Below, one piece after another: positions 1 through 10,346 of a DNA stretch of 64,000 bases. The DNA comes from Antedon mediterranea (lineage: Eukaryota; Echinodermata; Crinoidea; Comatulida; Antedonidae): positions 16,164,288 to 16,228,287 of the forward strand of contig NC_092676.1 in the NCBI RefSeq assembly GCF_964355755.1. Direction: 5' to 3'. Position numbers and translations under genes: made by a program. The notes beneath the pieces were generated by a model. The model did not search any database and had not been told where the DNA came from. It was given only the letters and a program-made list of their open reading frames with translations. Numbering within the stretch: position 1 is the stretch's first letter; every line of letters begins with the position of its first letter.

Positions 1-271
1 TTTTGATTAAGACAGATGATACCTACTGTAGGGTATAGTTAAGAGGTTATTGAAAAATTGTTTAAAAAAGAAATATGTCAATACGTTTATTGACGCAACC
101 AAACATTCCTGGTTTAATGTAAAATAGTATACGCTTTATAACATTTATATTCCAAACTCAACAATAACGCAGAAGAACCCTATGACGACGATTATGAAAA
201 TGTATTATTGTACAAATTAACCGTTCGATGTTTATTGTCTTGATGCGCTACTGTTCTATTTTGAAAATAAA
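1..271 (+). pseudogene. 3' UTR of a deiodinase-family copy lying left of the window, with SECIS-like element
   Basis: The first 271 bases align closely with 29229-29473 and more loosely with the 3' UTRs of the two intact deiodinase genes (52.7-52.96 kb and 59.74-59.88 kb). They end in the same AATAAA signal (266-271). No coding exon is in view, because the preceding exon 5 would lie outside the window. It may be the 3' end of a working gene or of a relic. The SECIS quartet has CGAT (226-229) where the other copies have TGAT, so decoding function is possible but unproven. Confidence 0.6.
176..236 (+). promoter_or_regulatory. SECIS-like element of the left-edge deiodinase copy
   Basis: ATGA (182-185), the ACGATTA strand, an unpaired A run, the TGTA...TACA mini-helix and the TTAACCGT return strand are in the same order as in the other copies. 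The 3' quartet reads CGAT instead of TGAT, which keeps the GA needed for the non-Watson-Crick core. The apical mini-helix keeps its pairing. Confidence 0.5.
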
Positions 272-879
272 TGTTTTATCAATTTGATAGTGCGGTATGT
301 GTTGTCTGTCACATATGGCGCGCCTAGGTGTTCATAAGTTAGATGTTTTTATTTATTAACACTTTGTCAATTTAATAGTGCGGTGTGTGACGTTGTATTG
401 AAACACATCCAGAACACATCAGCAAGACTTATCACGAAATCACACCAATTCTAATGTTAATGTTAAATGTATTAATCTGGTCCTTATGCTCAACTGAAAA
501 CTAAGGGAATTCGGATTAGGGCCTCCACGAACCCACGAGCTTCATTGACTTCTAGTTCCGCTTCGTATAAATCATAAAATAGCTATGCTCACGTTCAAGT
601 CTATCAATAGTGTAGGTACATTTCCCGTATGCTTAAACCTTATGTACCATTTCGTATCTTGCGTGCATCTGATCATCTAATAGTGTAGTTGTAGACCCTG
701 TTTAGTATCTGTTGGAACCGTAACATGTGCAAAACGTCACATTTGTGCAAGCAACAACATTATGTGCACACAGGGCAGCTTCATATATTTATTTTAAAAT
801 CCACTACCCACTGATTACAAATGTGATAAATGTAAATATAAAGTGATCCATTTTGAACTTAAATATACTGTCATAGAAT

Positions 880-1010
880 ATTATTTCTGATAAACTTTTG
901 TTTTTACTTGGAAATAGAATTTTGTCAAGTATAGTACTTGCTTTGTTTGTTAGCACAATAGCTACAATTTTTAAGTTATCATTTCAGAACATTGCCTATC
1001 TACTTCCACC
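880..1010 (+). repeat. Short dispersed repeat shared with 55390-55560
   Basis: The stretch around 'caagtatagtacttgctttg' and 'ttagcacaatagc' recurs, with insertions, at 55430-55560 just upstream of the second intact deiodinase gene. It looks like flanking DNA carried along in the deiodinase duplications. A 69-codon open frame over it (898-1107) is hydrophobic but not conserved between the copies, so I do not call a gene. Confidence 0.4.
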
Positions 1011-1954
1011 TTCTCATTTTTCGGTGATTATTTTAACTTTAGTTTTGGTAATTATTTCTGCGTTTGACATAACGTATGGCCATCTGATTTTTAAGATTCG
1101 TCTTTAGCATTTGAATTGAAAGATATCCAATTTCTTCTTGTCTTCCCCCTCATTGATTTTCCATTACAGATTTGACTAGTAGTCCGGTGACAAGAGCGGG
1201 GAATCACCACCCGAATAGGTACAAATTACCATCCAACTTTTCTACAGTAGACCGGAATTTAAGATAAACGATCAGGATAGGAAGCGTTTTCGAGATATAA
1301 GGGGTCAAATTTAAAAATTGACTAATTACAACAATGTATTATGCACAATTTGGTCTTTTATTACAGTTTTATGATTATAGGTGTCTATTCAATCACCTTA
1401 TGAAAACAAATCCTTTGTGATTAAGGGTCAAATGTAAATATCGACCAATTATAGAACGTACCTATATATAACCAAATAAAAACTAATATTTAACAAAAAT
1501 TGAATGTTTTCTCATCCTGTCTCATCAATCATACGCAATGTAAGAGAGAGCGAATACATCATTTCATCAGTTGACATAAGGTCAATTTCACCAGTTGACA
1601 TAAGGTCAAAGGTCAACATTTTGATATGTTATTTTTAGATCACAATGGTTTGATCCTTATAAATTCATGAATATGTATGATTTGTTTAAACATGTATGTG
1701 TTAATCATCGAAATCATAGTATAATTAACATAAGCGTATTGTTTGATAATTATTGTCACTGTTTTTTTGTGAAATTAATATTTATTGCGGTTAAATAAGA
1801 TCATCAGTGTTCGTCAGGTTTAATAGTAATATCTCATCGGTGGTTTCTTCGCTACAATGTACAGTACTTCGTGCGTTGCGAGTATTGTGCTGTTCTTCCT
1901 AACGTTATTTACATAGCGTTTGGAGAAGAGCATTGGGTAACGAAGTAACTGCTA
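1011..1954. other. Non-coding interval, nothing recognised
   Basis: AT-rich sequence without a supported gene. The only local structure is a short direct repeat of 'agttgacataaggtca' near 1567 and 1591. Confidence 0.5.
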
Positions 1955-2920
1955 AAAGGTGAGAAACCTTCTTTTTCATTTTTTAATCTCTGATTCTGTA
2001 ATTATGTTGAATGGTATGTTTTTCTGGTCTCCAACTTAATTTAGGCCTAAAGCGTTATAAAAAAATACAAAATATGCTTACAAGTTTCAATTACAAAATA
2101 ATACTTATTTTCATAAGATACATCATTATGGAATAACAAAAATAACCCTTTAATATTTTGGAGAAACTTAAATAAGCCGAGACGGCATTGAGGCTAGTTC
2201 TACCAGAAAAAAACAATCAAAAAGTATATAAAAATAAACATTTCAACAGTAGTCGAAAAATAAATAAATAAATAATGAAAAAATAAATAAAGGAAAAAAC
2301 AAGAATGAGTAACAGAAATTAGTAAGCTACAAGCACAACACGGTACAGAACAAAATCACATCGTTTCGAATCAATTTAGCGTGATGCTGTTAGCCATCAC
2401 TGGTACCGTTTCACCAATGATGTTGACACCAGTCTACTACGATGAGGTAGCATCTCCGACTTCAGACTAGGATGTTTTTTTTCTACTTTATAAAAAAATC
2501 CTTACTAGATACTAAAGCTTAATAACTTTACGAAATGTTTTATTTTTATAAATTACTTATTTTTAACATTACAATCATATTATAATCTATTTTAATGATT
2601 TTATTTTGTATTTCTTACAAACCAAAACTTAACAAAGTGAAGATTAATTGTACATTATCTTAAATAACTATTCCAATTTTTTTAAATTTTACAATTTTAT
2701 TGCCTAACAACAAGTATTACTCTTTATTTAAATCATTATTGTTACAATTAAAATCTATATGCCAATAACCTGTTTATTCTTTATTTAAATCATTATTGTT
2801 ACAATTAAAATCTATATGCCAATAACCTGTTTATTATTATTATTTATAATCTTTACGGTTCCGTTTTCTTCTCTTTGTGATGATATTTTTTGCCCATTTT
2901 AACTTAGATTTACTTAAAGA
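1955..2920. repeat. Dispersed ~0.9-kb repeat, copy 1 (second copy 20901-21800)
   Basis: Starting at 'aaggtgagaaaccttc' this stretch matches 20901-21800 almost base for base over long runs. It includes the segment around 'accgtttcaccaatgatg' and the AAATAAATAAAT tract. Copy 1 carries an extra tandem duplication of about 60 bp (2708-2768 and 2777-2834) not present in copy 2. There is no open frame of note and no obvious terminal inverted repeat. The class is unknown; it could be a non-autonomous element or an LTR fragment. Confidence 0.7.
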
Positions 2921-3299
2921 TGTATTGTCCCTTGAAACACAAAAAATGAAGTTAAAAATATTCTAAATTTAAATTGGCCATATCAAAGTAATATTTAAAG
3001 TTGTTCATTTTAAGTCGAAAATTCCAGCTAAAAACAAGTTTACGTAATTAACAGTCAAATTAATTTTATTACATTTCGTCTGGAAAATCGTTGTAAGCAA
3101 AAGTAAACAAAGATTTCAAATCACAAGTATGCATTATGCATGATGCTAATTAGGATTGTTTATAACTCGTCACGGCTGAGAAGGTGTTTTCACACAGATC
3201 GCTAGGAAGTTTTATGATTATGCATACAGAGTAGCCAAACAAGCGTGTTGCATTATGAGATATGTTTTGATCAAAAACTTTGACTGAAAGTCAAAGTTA

Positions 3300-3621
3300 T
3301 TTTTTGTTGGCCTGACACAGCATGATGTCAGTTTCCAGTGTTCTATGGTCTACCGACAGACTACTCATTTCGCTTTTCGCCCAAATCTTCCCGACACTTG
3401 ATGCTACAAATATCAGGCGTCAGAACAAGCCATGCTCGCCCAACCTCCATACGAGGTATTAAATAGCACGCACTCTGTATTCTTTTAAAATGGACATATA
3501 TTCTTTGACATGGACCAACATATCAGTAGAGTGACCATAGCTATACAATCGGCACATGTAGGTTTAAGTCCTCGACCATTGTGCTGGTGGTAGTGCAAGT
3601 CTTCTCGAATAAGGACTTAAA
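3300..3621 (+). repeat. Segmental duplicate, left part (partner 26390-26690)
   Basis: This interval matches 26390-26690 (shared runs around 'gtcagaacaagccatgctc' and 'attaaatagcacgcactc'). The match resumes at 5502 after the LINE insertion. The partner copy is uninterrupted, so it serves as the empty site for the LINE. Confidence 0.8.
3608..3621 (+). repeat. Target-site duplication, left copy, of the 3622-5501 LINE
   Basis: AATAAGGACTTAAA here is repeated exactly at 5502-5515 next to the poly(A) tail. The uninterrupted partner near 26690 has a single copy with one change. Confidence 0.9.
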
Positions 3622-3622
3622 C

Positions 3623-5388
3623 TTCTGCATAAGCCAAGGATATTTTCCTGTGGAATGGAAAAAATCAAATGTCATTCCTCTGCATAAAAAAGGCAATAAA
3701 TCCCTTATTGAGAACTACCGCCCTATATCCATACTTTCCAACTTTGCAAAAATTTTTGAGCGTGCAGTTTTTGATGTAGTATATAAATACTTTGTGGATA
3801 ATAAACTTCTTACTCAATTCCAATCTGGTTTTACACCAGGTGACTCGACAACGTATCAACTTCTTTATCTTATAGATACATTTAATAGAGCTTTAGATTT
3901 AAGGAAAGAAGTAATCTCGGTATTTTTGGATATTTCCAAAGCCTTCGATAAAGTTTGGCATAATGGGATTATATACAAATTAAATCAATATGGAATTAAT
4001 GGCACTCTTCTAAAATGGTTCCAAAGTTACTTAAACTGACGTGAGCAACGTGTTATTATTGAAGGAACTACCAGTCCTTGGGTGACCATTACAGCAGGAG
4101 TACCCCAAGGATCTGTTTTGGGTCCATTTTTATTTATTGTATTCATAAATGATATGGTTGATAATATCAAATTTACTATTAGTTTGTATGCAGATGATAC
4201 TTCGTTATATGATATTTGTACAGATCGTAATATTTCAGAACAAAAATTAAATGGTGATCTTAATGTCATTTATAATTGGGCAAAAAAATGGAAAGTAACA
4301 TTCAATGCTAACAAAACGAAAGCTATACTGTTTACACGTAAACATTTAGATAACTATGTTAGTTTAAATTTCAATAATGTAAATCTACAATTTGTAAATG
4401 ATCATAGGCATCTTGGTGTAATGCTTAATGCAAAACTCAAGTGGGATTCCCATATCCAATCTGTAATTAACAAAGCGTCTTTATCTTTAAATATGCTACG
4501 TCGTGTCAAACATATTCTACCTCGACAGGCTCTCTGTCACATTTACATATCACACGTTAGACCATTAATGGAATATGCAGCTCCTGTTTGGTGTAATATT
4601 CCAGATAAATTAAGTGATGAACTAGAAAATATCCAGATTTCTGCAGGTAGAATATGTACTGGCGCGTGGAAACATACAAGTCATAATGCATTAAGACAAG
4701 AATTAGGCTGGTTATCATTGGAAAAACGTAGACAATTTCTTAACCTAATACTGTTTTTTAAAATTATTCATAAGTTAACACCAGTGTATCTTTACTCCTT
4801 ATTTAATTTTTCTGACAATATTGAAGTTTATAACTTGCGTAACATCCGAAATATAATAATTCCATTTTGTAAGACCACATCATATCGTTTATCTTTGTCC
4901 CATCTATTATAACACATTGGAATGAGTTAAATAATGAAATAAAAAATTCGTCATTTCTTGTTGAGTTTAAAAAATTGCTACTGAAATCCAATTTGTTTGA
5001 AACAAAAAAACGATCTTATTATGATACAGGTGATAAGAAGATTAACCAAATTCACACTAGAATCCGACTTGGTTTCAGCTGTCTCAATTCACATTTATTC
5101 TTACATGGACTTCGGGACAATCCAAATTGTACTTGTGGCTTTAATGTTGAGAATCCGCTTCATTTCTTATGTTACTGCCCTAATTATAATACACAAAGAG
5201 ATATTCTACTTGTAAGCGCTAACTCAATTATTGAGGATATCTTAGCCAAGGATTTTTCTTTAACATTTAATTTTACATTTTTAAGTGAAATTTTTATTTT
5301 TGGTTCCGATCTTCTTTCGAATTGTGAAAATGCTTTATTATTTTATTATGTACAACAATTTCTTGTTAATTCTGGAAGATTTAATTGA
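3623..5388 (+). pseudogene. LINE ORF2 remnant: reverse transcriptase plus C-terminal region, one stop and one frameshift
   Basis: The first open part (to 4039) carries RT fingers and palm motifs (ending DISKAFDKVWHNG). An in-frame TGA stops it at 4037-4039. The same frame continues through GVPQGSVLGPFLF and the catalytic YADDT to about 4895. A frameshift there moves the C-terminal part, with the CxC...HFLCYCP cysteine/histidine cluster, into another frame (4975-5388). It lacks the endonuclease because of the 5' truncation. One nonsense change and one frameshift make it dead. Confidence 0.9.
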
Positions 5389-5429
5389 TGTTTCTGTTAG
5401 TTTTTTTAAAATGTTGTATTTGTTAATCT

Positions 5430-5473
5430 GAGGCGCCTTGAAGCTAAGATGGTTCCATCTTGTAAGGCGCCTC
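5430..5473 (+). other. 3'-UTR compound hairpin of the LINE
   Basis: The outer stem GAGGCGCCTT (5430-5439) pairs perfectly with AAGGCGCCTC (5464-5473). The inner stem AAGATGG (5446-5452) pairs with CCATCTT (5455-5461) around a two-base loop. Such 3' hairpins are candidate recognition sites for the element's own RT. Confidence 0.8.
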
Positions 5474-5501
5474 TGTGTAATATACTGAATAAAAAAAAAA
5501 A

Positions 5502-6296
5502 AATAAGGACTTAAAACTGGAGGTCCAGTGTACACATCATAGCTCGTGTGCACTTTAAACAACCAATCTGGGTGTCTTTAAAGTGGGTTTGAAATGATTG
5601 AAATGAAATTGTTTAAAACTGTTCGTTGTTCGTTGTAATAGGTATATATTACAGAACATGCCTATTGGAATTCGGTTATTAATAACTTCACAAATAAAAC
5701 AAGAAACTTATCTGTATCTTTCGTTCAAGATATTCAATAGCACGCCCTCTGCATTCTTTCAACATGGACATAATGTTTTAGTCGGAATGTTTTAGTCGCG
5801 TGCAAACGCGACTAGACAGCTCACTATGTCGGTCGGTTGGTCGGTCAGTCGGTTGGTCGGTAAACACTAACTCAAATTTGAGCACGCGACTGCATCCATG
5901 TATATGGCCTTGTTTGACATGAATCCTTATATTTCCTCTTAGTAATAATTGTAAATAAAATGTAGAAATCTAATAAACGCAGCTCTTGTTTGGTGTCATA
6001 AAACAAGTAAGATAAGTATCCATCGATACCATTACATCAATAATTAGCACACTAGAATGTACCATCTCATGCTGAGATTTAATGATTTGAAGATTTGCAC
6101 ATAATTTTATAGACTTTGTTTACACATTTACGTCAAAATAGGTAATTTTCACATTTACCCGCGTTGTGTTTGGGCATTAGTTAGCGATGAATGTTTATTG
6201 TTATCCTCTCGCTATAGTATTTTGTGTGGGGGTTCGTGTGTGTGTGTGTGGGAGGGGGGGGGGGGGGAGTGGGGCGGGATTGCGTTTTGTTTTGTT
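5502..6296 (+). repeat. Segmental duplicate, right part (partner 26690-27730)
   Basis: It continues the match to the uninterrupted copy: the 'ggaggtccagtgtacacatc' segment, a TCGG/TTGG-rich tract (5830-5865), the 'gcacactagaatg' block and a TG/G-run (6237-6272, matching 27690-27715). In the partner the block lies directly upstream of a dead deiodinase exon 1 (28086). It is therefore probably deiodinase 5'-flanking DNA duplicated with the gene. Confidence 0.75.
5793..5905. repeat. Hairpin-rich dispersed repeat with GGTCGGTC tract
   Basis: AGTCGCGT...ACGCGACT forms a hairpin at 5793-5813. A GGTCGGTT/GGTCGGTC microsatellite follows, then a segment ending 'cacgcgactgca'. Related copies without the first hairpin are at 26955-27045 and 53890-54005. 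It looks like a small non-autonomous repeat. Confidence 0.55.
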
Positions 6297-6366
6297 GAAA
6301 TTGTGTATATACCAAACAGAAGCACATCCTAAAGAACTATGGAACTTGACATCTGTACTTCCTAGT
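6297..6366 (+). pseudogene. Fragment of deiodinase exon 4
   Basis: About 65 bases match exon 4 of the intact gene at 58648-58820 almost exactly, including the codons for the IYQTEAHPKELW motif with the conserved deiodinase Glu-Ala-His. No splice sites or other exons are present beside it. It is joined directly to a TRIM fragment of opposite orientation. Confidence 0.8.
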
Positions 6367-6770
6367 GGTTTGATTGTGACTTTCCGAAAGTCATTTTTTT
6401 TCAGTGAATCAATTGAATGTTTGTTTCTGATGAAGTTAATTTGTCTACAGCCATTCTTTTTGATCTCTTCAGAATTATTAATTGTATCCATCATTTTATT
6501 TAATACAATCTTGCCTGATTTCATAGCAGTTGCTGGCTCACTTGTTAATAACTTCTTTAGGAAACTCAAGTTTGTATTTAATTCAGAATTTATTGTTCTT
6601 AAAGTTTTCATTTGTACGTCATTAACTTTCTTTGCATTCTTATAAATCATTTCAAATTTTTTCTTCATTTCATCTGCTTTTTTTTCTGGATTATTTTTAC
6701 CATTTCTTTAACTTGGTTATCAATATCTCTGAGGCTTGAATCTTTGTTTTCTTCCAGTTTGTTAACATGA
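6367..6770 (-). pseudogene. TRIM coiled-coil fragment (copy of part of the 7436-9124 gene)
   Basis: Read on the minus strand this matches the coiled-coil and linker of the intact TRIM gene (8200-8592), including EPATAMKS, IVLNKMMD and FIRN.HSID. It has no RING, B-box or NHL part. The frame is interrupted near 6690 and runs out into unrelated sequence, so it is a dead partial duplicate. Confidence 0.85.
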
Positions 6771-7139
6771 TTTTTTTTCTACATTTTACAGTATACAGTA
6801 GGTGACAAAGGCCTGCGTTGTGTTTTCTCATAAGATATTCTCACTTGTCACCTAGCAGCGTTAATAGATAGAAGAAGTTACTGATCACATTAGGCAAGGT
6901 GTTTTATAGAAAAAAATAGAATTTATTTCTAAATTGTTGCTAAATTAAACTAATATGTACACATTGTCTTAGTTGTATTTTCCATTAATTATGAATTACA
7001 TGCAATATACAAAAAAAAATATGTAATGATAATTAAAGGATAAATACATTTTAATAATTTTAATTTATGCTTAAACAAATTTTAATGGAAATATTATATC
7101 CATGTAATTTATATACATCGAAACAGTTGTTTGTTCAAT

Positions 7140-7420
7140 TATAATAATTAAACATTTTGTTGGTGCTGTCACCGTAATTTGCTACATCAACCATACATGG
7201 GTTATATGAAAAATATGTAATGTAATAAATATACACATTGAATGATTAGATTAAGCATTGAAATACTAAAGATATTATTTATATTTTTTTATTCATTATG
7301 AATTAGGCAAAAATGGATCACATTTAAATATGTACAAAATGTATAATTTGATTTAATAATTTGAATATTTCAATTTATATAGGAAATATTTTAATTAATT
7401 TATATACATGGGGAAGAGTA
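7140..7420 (-). pseudogene. Tandem duplicate of the TRIM 3' end
   Basis: 7145-7203 on the minus strand encodes a diverged copy of the last residues of the TRIM gene (NPCMV.VAN.GDS...KM). The flanking AT-rich bases resemble the real 3' region at 7380-7440. It is a short local duplication of the gene's terminus, lying downstream of the intact stop codon. Confidence 0.7.
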
Positions 7421-7435
7421 GTCTTGCTTTTAATA

Positions 7436-9124
7436 TTAACACATTTTGATTCTGCTGTCACCCAGATTTGCTACAGCCACCATACATGGGTTATGAGAAA
7501 TGATACATAACTGCTGTGGTAAACTAATTCTATCTTCTTTTTTATCAATTCTTTTGATAAAATGTCCATCACTAGTAAAGTGTTGTATTTTGTCTTTGCT
7601 TGCTATGATGATGTTATCATCCTCATCAACTACAACTCCCCATGGGTACATCACCTTACCATCTTCATATCCTTTATTGATGAGTAGTTTCACTGACTTG
7701 TCCTTGTCATCATACAATAATACTTGATGCTGTCCTGCATCTGCTATAAGTACTTTACCAGTTTTTGTAAGTGCAACATCAGAGTATCCACGTTCTTTCT
7801 TCTGTGTTCCTATCCGCTTCAACAGCTGACCATAATGTATGTCAAACACGTACACACATGTAATGTTCCAATCTGCTACATATATAACATTAGTTGCCTC
7901 ATCTATGTGAATACCACATGGATATTTCAATACACCCTTACCAATGGATTTGATCACATGACCATTCCTATCACATACTTGAATGCATTTATTACTGTCA
8001 TCAATGAATGCTATGTTGCCATTCTTCATTCTGCATATTCTGTTAACTTTCACACCCTTTGGTAGTGTAATCTTGCTTATACATTCTCCTGATTGTTTGT
8101 ATTTGTGAATTTCATTTGTGCGAAATGAAACCAGCAAGCAATCATCATCACACTTTGCTACTCCTGTAGGCTCAACCTCTACTTTGATAGGAAGTGGTTT
8201 GAATACAACATTTCCAATGTCAGTTTCTTTCAATAAATCAATTGAATGTTGGTTTCTGATAAACTGAATTTGTCTAGATGTACTGACTTGTTTGATTTCT
8301 TCAGATTTATTAATTTCATCCATCATTTTATTTAATACAATCTCACTTGATTTCATAGCAGTTGCTGGCTCACTCTTTAGAAACTGATTTAAGGAAATCA
8401 TATTTGTGTTTAATTCAGCGTAGATTTTTGTTAATTTTGTAATTTGTACGTCATTAACTTTCTTTTCATTTTCATACTTTGCTTCAACTTTTTTCTTCAT
8501 TTCATCTGCTTTTTTCTGGATTATTAAAAACATTTCTTGAGCTTGGTTATCAATATCTGTGAGACTTGCAACTTTACTTTCTTCTAGTTCTTTAGCATTC
8601 TTTGTGACTACTTTGAGTACATTTTCTATTTTTTGTATCGATTCATTGGCAGCTTTCTTTAAGTTTTCTGATGTTTCCTTAAACGTATTAAATGCTGTAA
8701 CAATGTTAGTTAGTTCATGTTTTCCATCCCCAGCAATGTGCTCCAATTCAGTGCATTCTATGCATATTGGTACTTTACATTTGGTACAATACATTTTCAA
8801 TGGTTGAGCATGAGAGGCGCACAGAGAGGCAGTGCCTTTAATCTTCCTTTTCTGTTCGTGTTGTTTTATGGTTTCCAAGAGGTTGTTAAGAAAGGTATTT
8901 GGGGCAAGTTTTTGAAGCCCTCCTACTGGAATGGGATACTCTTTGCGACAAATAGGGCATGTTAGCGTGCCATGATTGGTTCGAACCCAATTATTCAAAC
9001 ACTTCAGGCAGAAACTATGAAGGCAGTAAAGTGATTTTGGGTCTTGTAGTCTTCCATTACAGATAGAACATTCTAGTACTTTATCATCTATATCCCCAAG
9101 TAAACTAATGTCGTTGCTAGCCAT
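7436..9124 (-). CDS. TRIM-NHL protein (RING E3 ligase, RBCC-NHL), 562 aa
   Basis: This is a complete single-exon frame. The RING finger is C3HC4: Cys19, Cys22, Cys34, His36, Cys39, Cys42, Cys56, Cys59. B-box 2 has Cys102, His105, Cys113, Cys116, Cys121, Cys124, His129 and His136. A coiled coil follows to about residue 290. NHL-type beta-propeller repeats (about 325-562) show the recurring G-I/V-x-V/I-D-...-I-Y-V-A-D pattern. The family members (TRIM2/3/32/56/71-like) are ubiquitin ligases whose NHL domain binds protein or RNA; the substrate cannot be told from sequence. On the minus strand TTGCAG ends one base before the ATG, so a 5'-UTR intron acceptor is likely. Echinoderm-type genomes carry many intronless-coding TRIM-NHL genes. 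Two partial duplicates lie just downstream. Confidence 0.93.
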   Translation of the reverse strand: MASNDISLLGDIDDKVLECSICNGRLQDPKSLYCLHSFCLKCLNNWVRTNHGTLTCPICRKEYPIPVGGLQKLAPNTFLNNLLETIKQHEQKRKIKGTASLCASHAQPLKMYCTKCKVPICIECTELEHIAGDGKHELTNIVTAFNTFKETSENLKKAANESIQKIENVLKVVTKNAKELEESKVASLTDIDNQAQEMFLIIQKKADEMKKKVEAKYENEKKVNDVQITKLTKIYAELNTNMISLNQFLKSEPATAMKSSEIVLNKMMDEINKSEEIKQVSTSRQIQFIRNQHSIDLLKETDIGNVVFKPLPIKVEVEPTGVAKCDDDCLLVSFRTNEIHKYKQSGECISKITLPKGVKVNRICRMKNGNIAFIDDSNKCIQVCDRNGHVIKSIGKGVLKYPCGIHIDEATNVIYVADWNITCVYVFDIHYGQLLKRIGTQKKERGYSDVALTKTGKVLIADAGQHQVLLYDDKDKSVKLLINKGYEDGKVMYPWGVVVDEDDNIIIASKDKIQHFTSDGHFIKRIDKKEDRISLPQQLCIISHNPCMVAVANLGDSRIKMC

Positions 9125-9130
9125 CCTGCA

Positions 9131-10346
9131 ATATTAATTTGTAATCAACATAAATTATTTAATCTAACATAGTAATAATGATGGTAATGGTTTTAGCTAT
9201 ACAAACAAACAATATTTGCTAAGAATAACTACAGTCTATTCTTTATTGTTGATATTCAGGTCAAATTTCCAATATTAAATTCATCTACATTCTTATAAAT
9301 TATTTCTTTTAATGAAGTTAGATTGGATTTGAACCCTTTGAAATAGTCCAACACAAAGTTGCTTAACATATAAATTATAATTTGAAACTGCCAAAGACCT
9401 ATATTATTGTAAATAATAAATATTAAAAAAGTCACCTTTTGATAAATGGTTGTACTTAAGCTTCTTATTACGTGCTGACGTGGTTATGGAAATGTAAGAA
9501 AGATTCCAATAGGTGCTGATGTCGTTAATCATTGGACCTGTTATTTAGTATTCGGTTAAAAAAAGTTAAAATTTAATCTCTACATTGAAATTGTATTTGC
9601 TATAAGACAATTTGTCTTAAAATCACTGATTTATCTATTCAATGTTTACCAGACCTAGTATAGGCTCATTACAGAGGCAGCAGGGTTTTTCCAACCATTT
9701 ATTCTTTTTTGACCCTTTACGATGTCCTTCCTAGCCACACCCATCAACTTTAGGCGCCAGCCTATCATTTCCATACATTAATATTAATACGGGTGTAGAT
9801 AATTTCCACAGGAATAAAATTGGTTAACTTTCCAGCTAGGCTGACCCCTCTGGGCTCCTGACAATGAAATTTATCGCATGACTGTCCAATTGATATACAT
9901 TAAAAGATCATTATACAACTACCATCTTGTCTTCATCTTCCTATCTATAATATGCGGAACATCATTTGAATATAGACCTAGGCCTAGTCACATACACTAA
10001 TCACTAATATATAATCAAACATCGTATACTCTATCCGTATACTATCTAACCAATATTAAACAATCTTTCTATCGACTAAAGCCGAAGTACAGTAAGTATC
10101 TCGGGACCATTCTATATAATCACCACCAGGAGGTAGGCTTACTTTATCAAGGCTTCTATGAATGGATGACTATAGTTGGGAGCAGGAACGTTAGAAACCC
10201 AGTACCGTTTTACGATCATTCGGGAATTCCCTCACGATATATTCAAACGTTGAGAGCGCTCTACTTCATGGAGAGATTTTTTTTTTTGCATGTCCGTATT
10301 TTGATTTCACACTTGTTTTTTAAGATGTTATACGTGTGAATACAAC
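9131..10346. other. Non-coding interval upstream of the TRIM gene
   Basis: This should contain the TRIM promoter and 5'-UTR exon on the minus strand, but I cannot place them. No other gene or repeat was recognised. Confidence 0.4.

Larger units (their letters stand above)
3622..5501 (+). mobile_element. 5'-truncated LINE (Jockey/CR1-like group) with intact 3' end
   Basis: The 1880-bp element begins inside ORF2 just before the reverse transcriptase (RT) fingers and ends in a poly(A) run (5491-5501). It is flanked by a 14-bp target-site duplication. The 5' truncation, A-tail and duplication are the signature of target-primed reverse transcription. The 3' UTR contains a compound hairpin (5430-5473). 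The family (Jockey/CR1-like) is judged from the RT motifs and the Cys-containing C-terminal region. Confidence 0.92.

Noticed and set aside
898-1107. Hydrophobic 69-codon frame as a membrane protein gene
   Set aside because: Lies in a degenerate non-coding repeat also found near 55.4-55.6 kb, where the frame is not kept.
4037-4039. In-frame TGA in the LINE RT as a selenocysteine codon
   Set aside because: No SECIS, the family does not use Sec, and a frameshift downstream shows ordinary decay.
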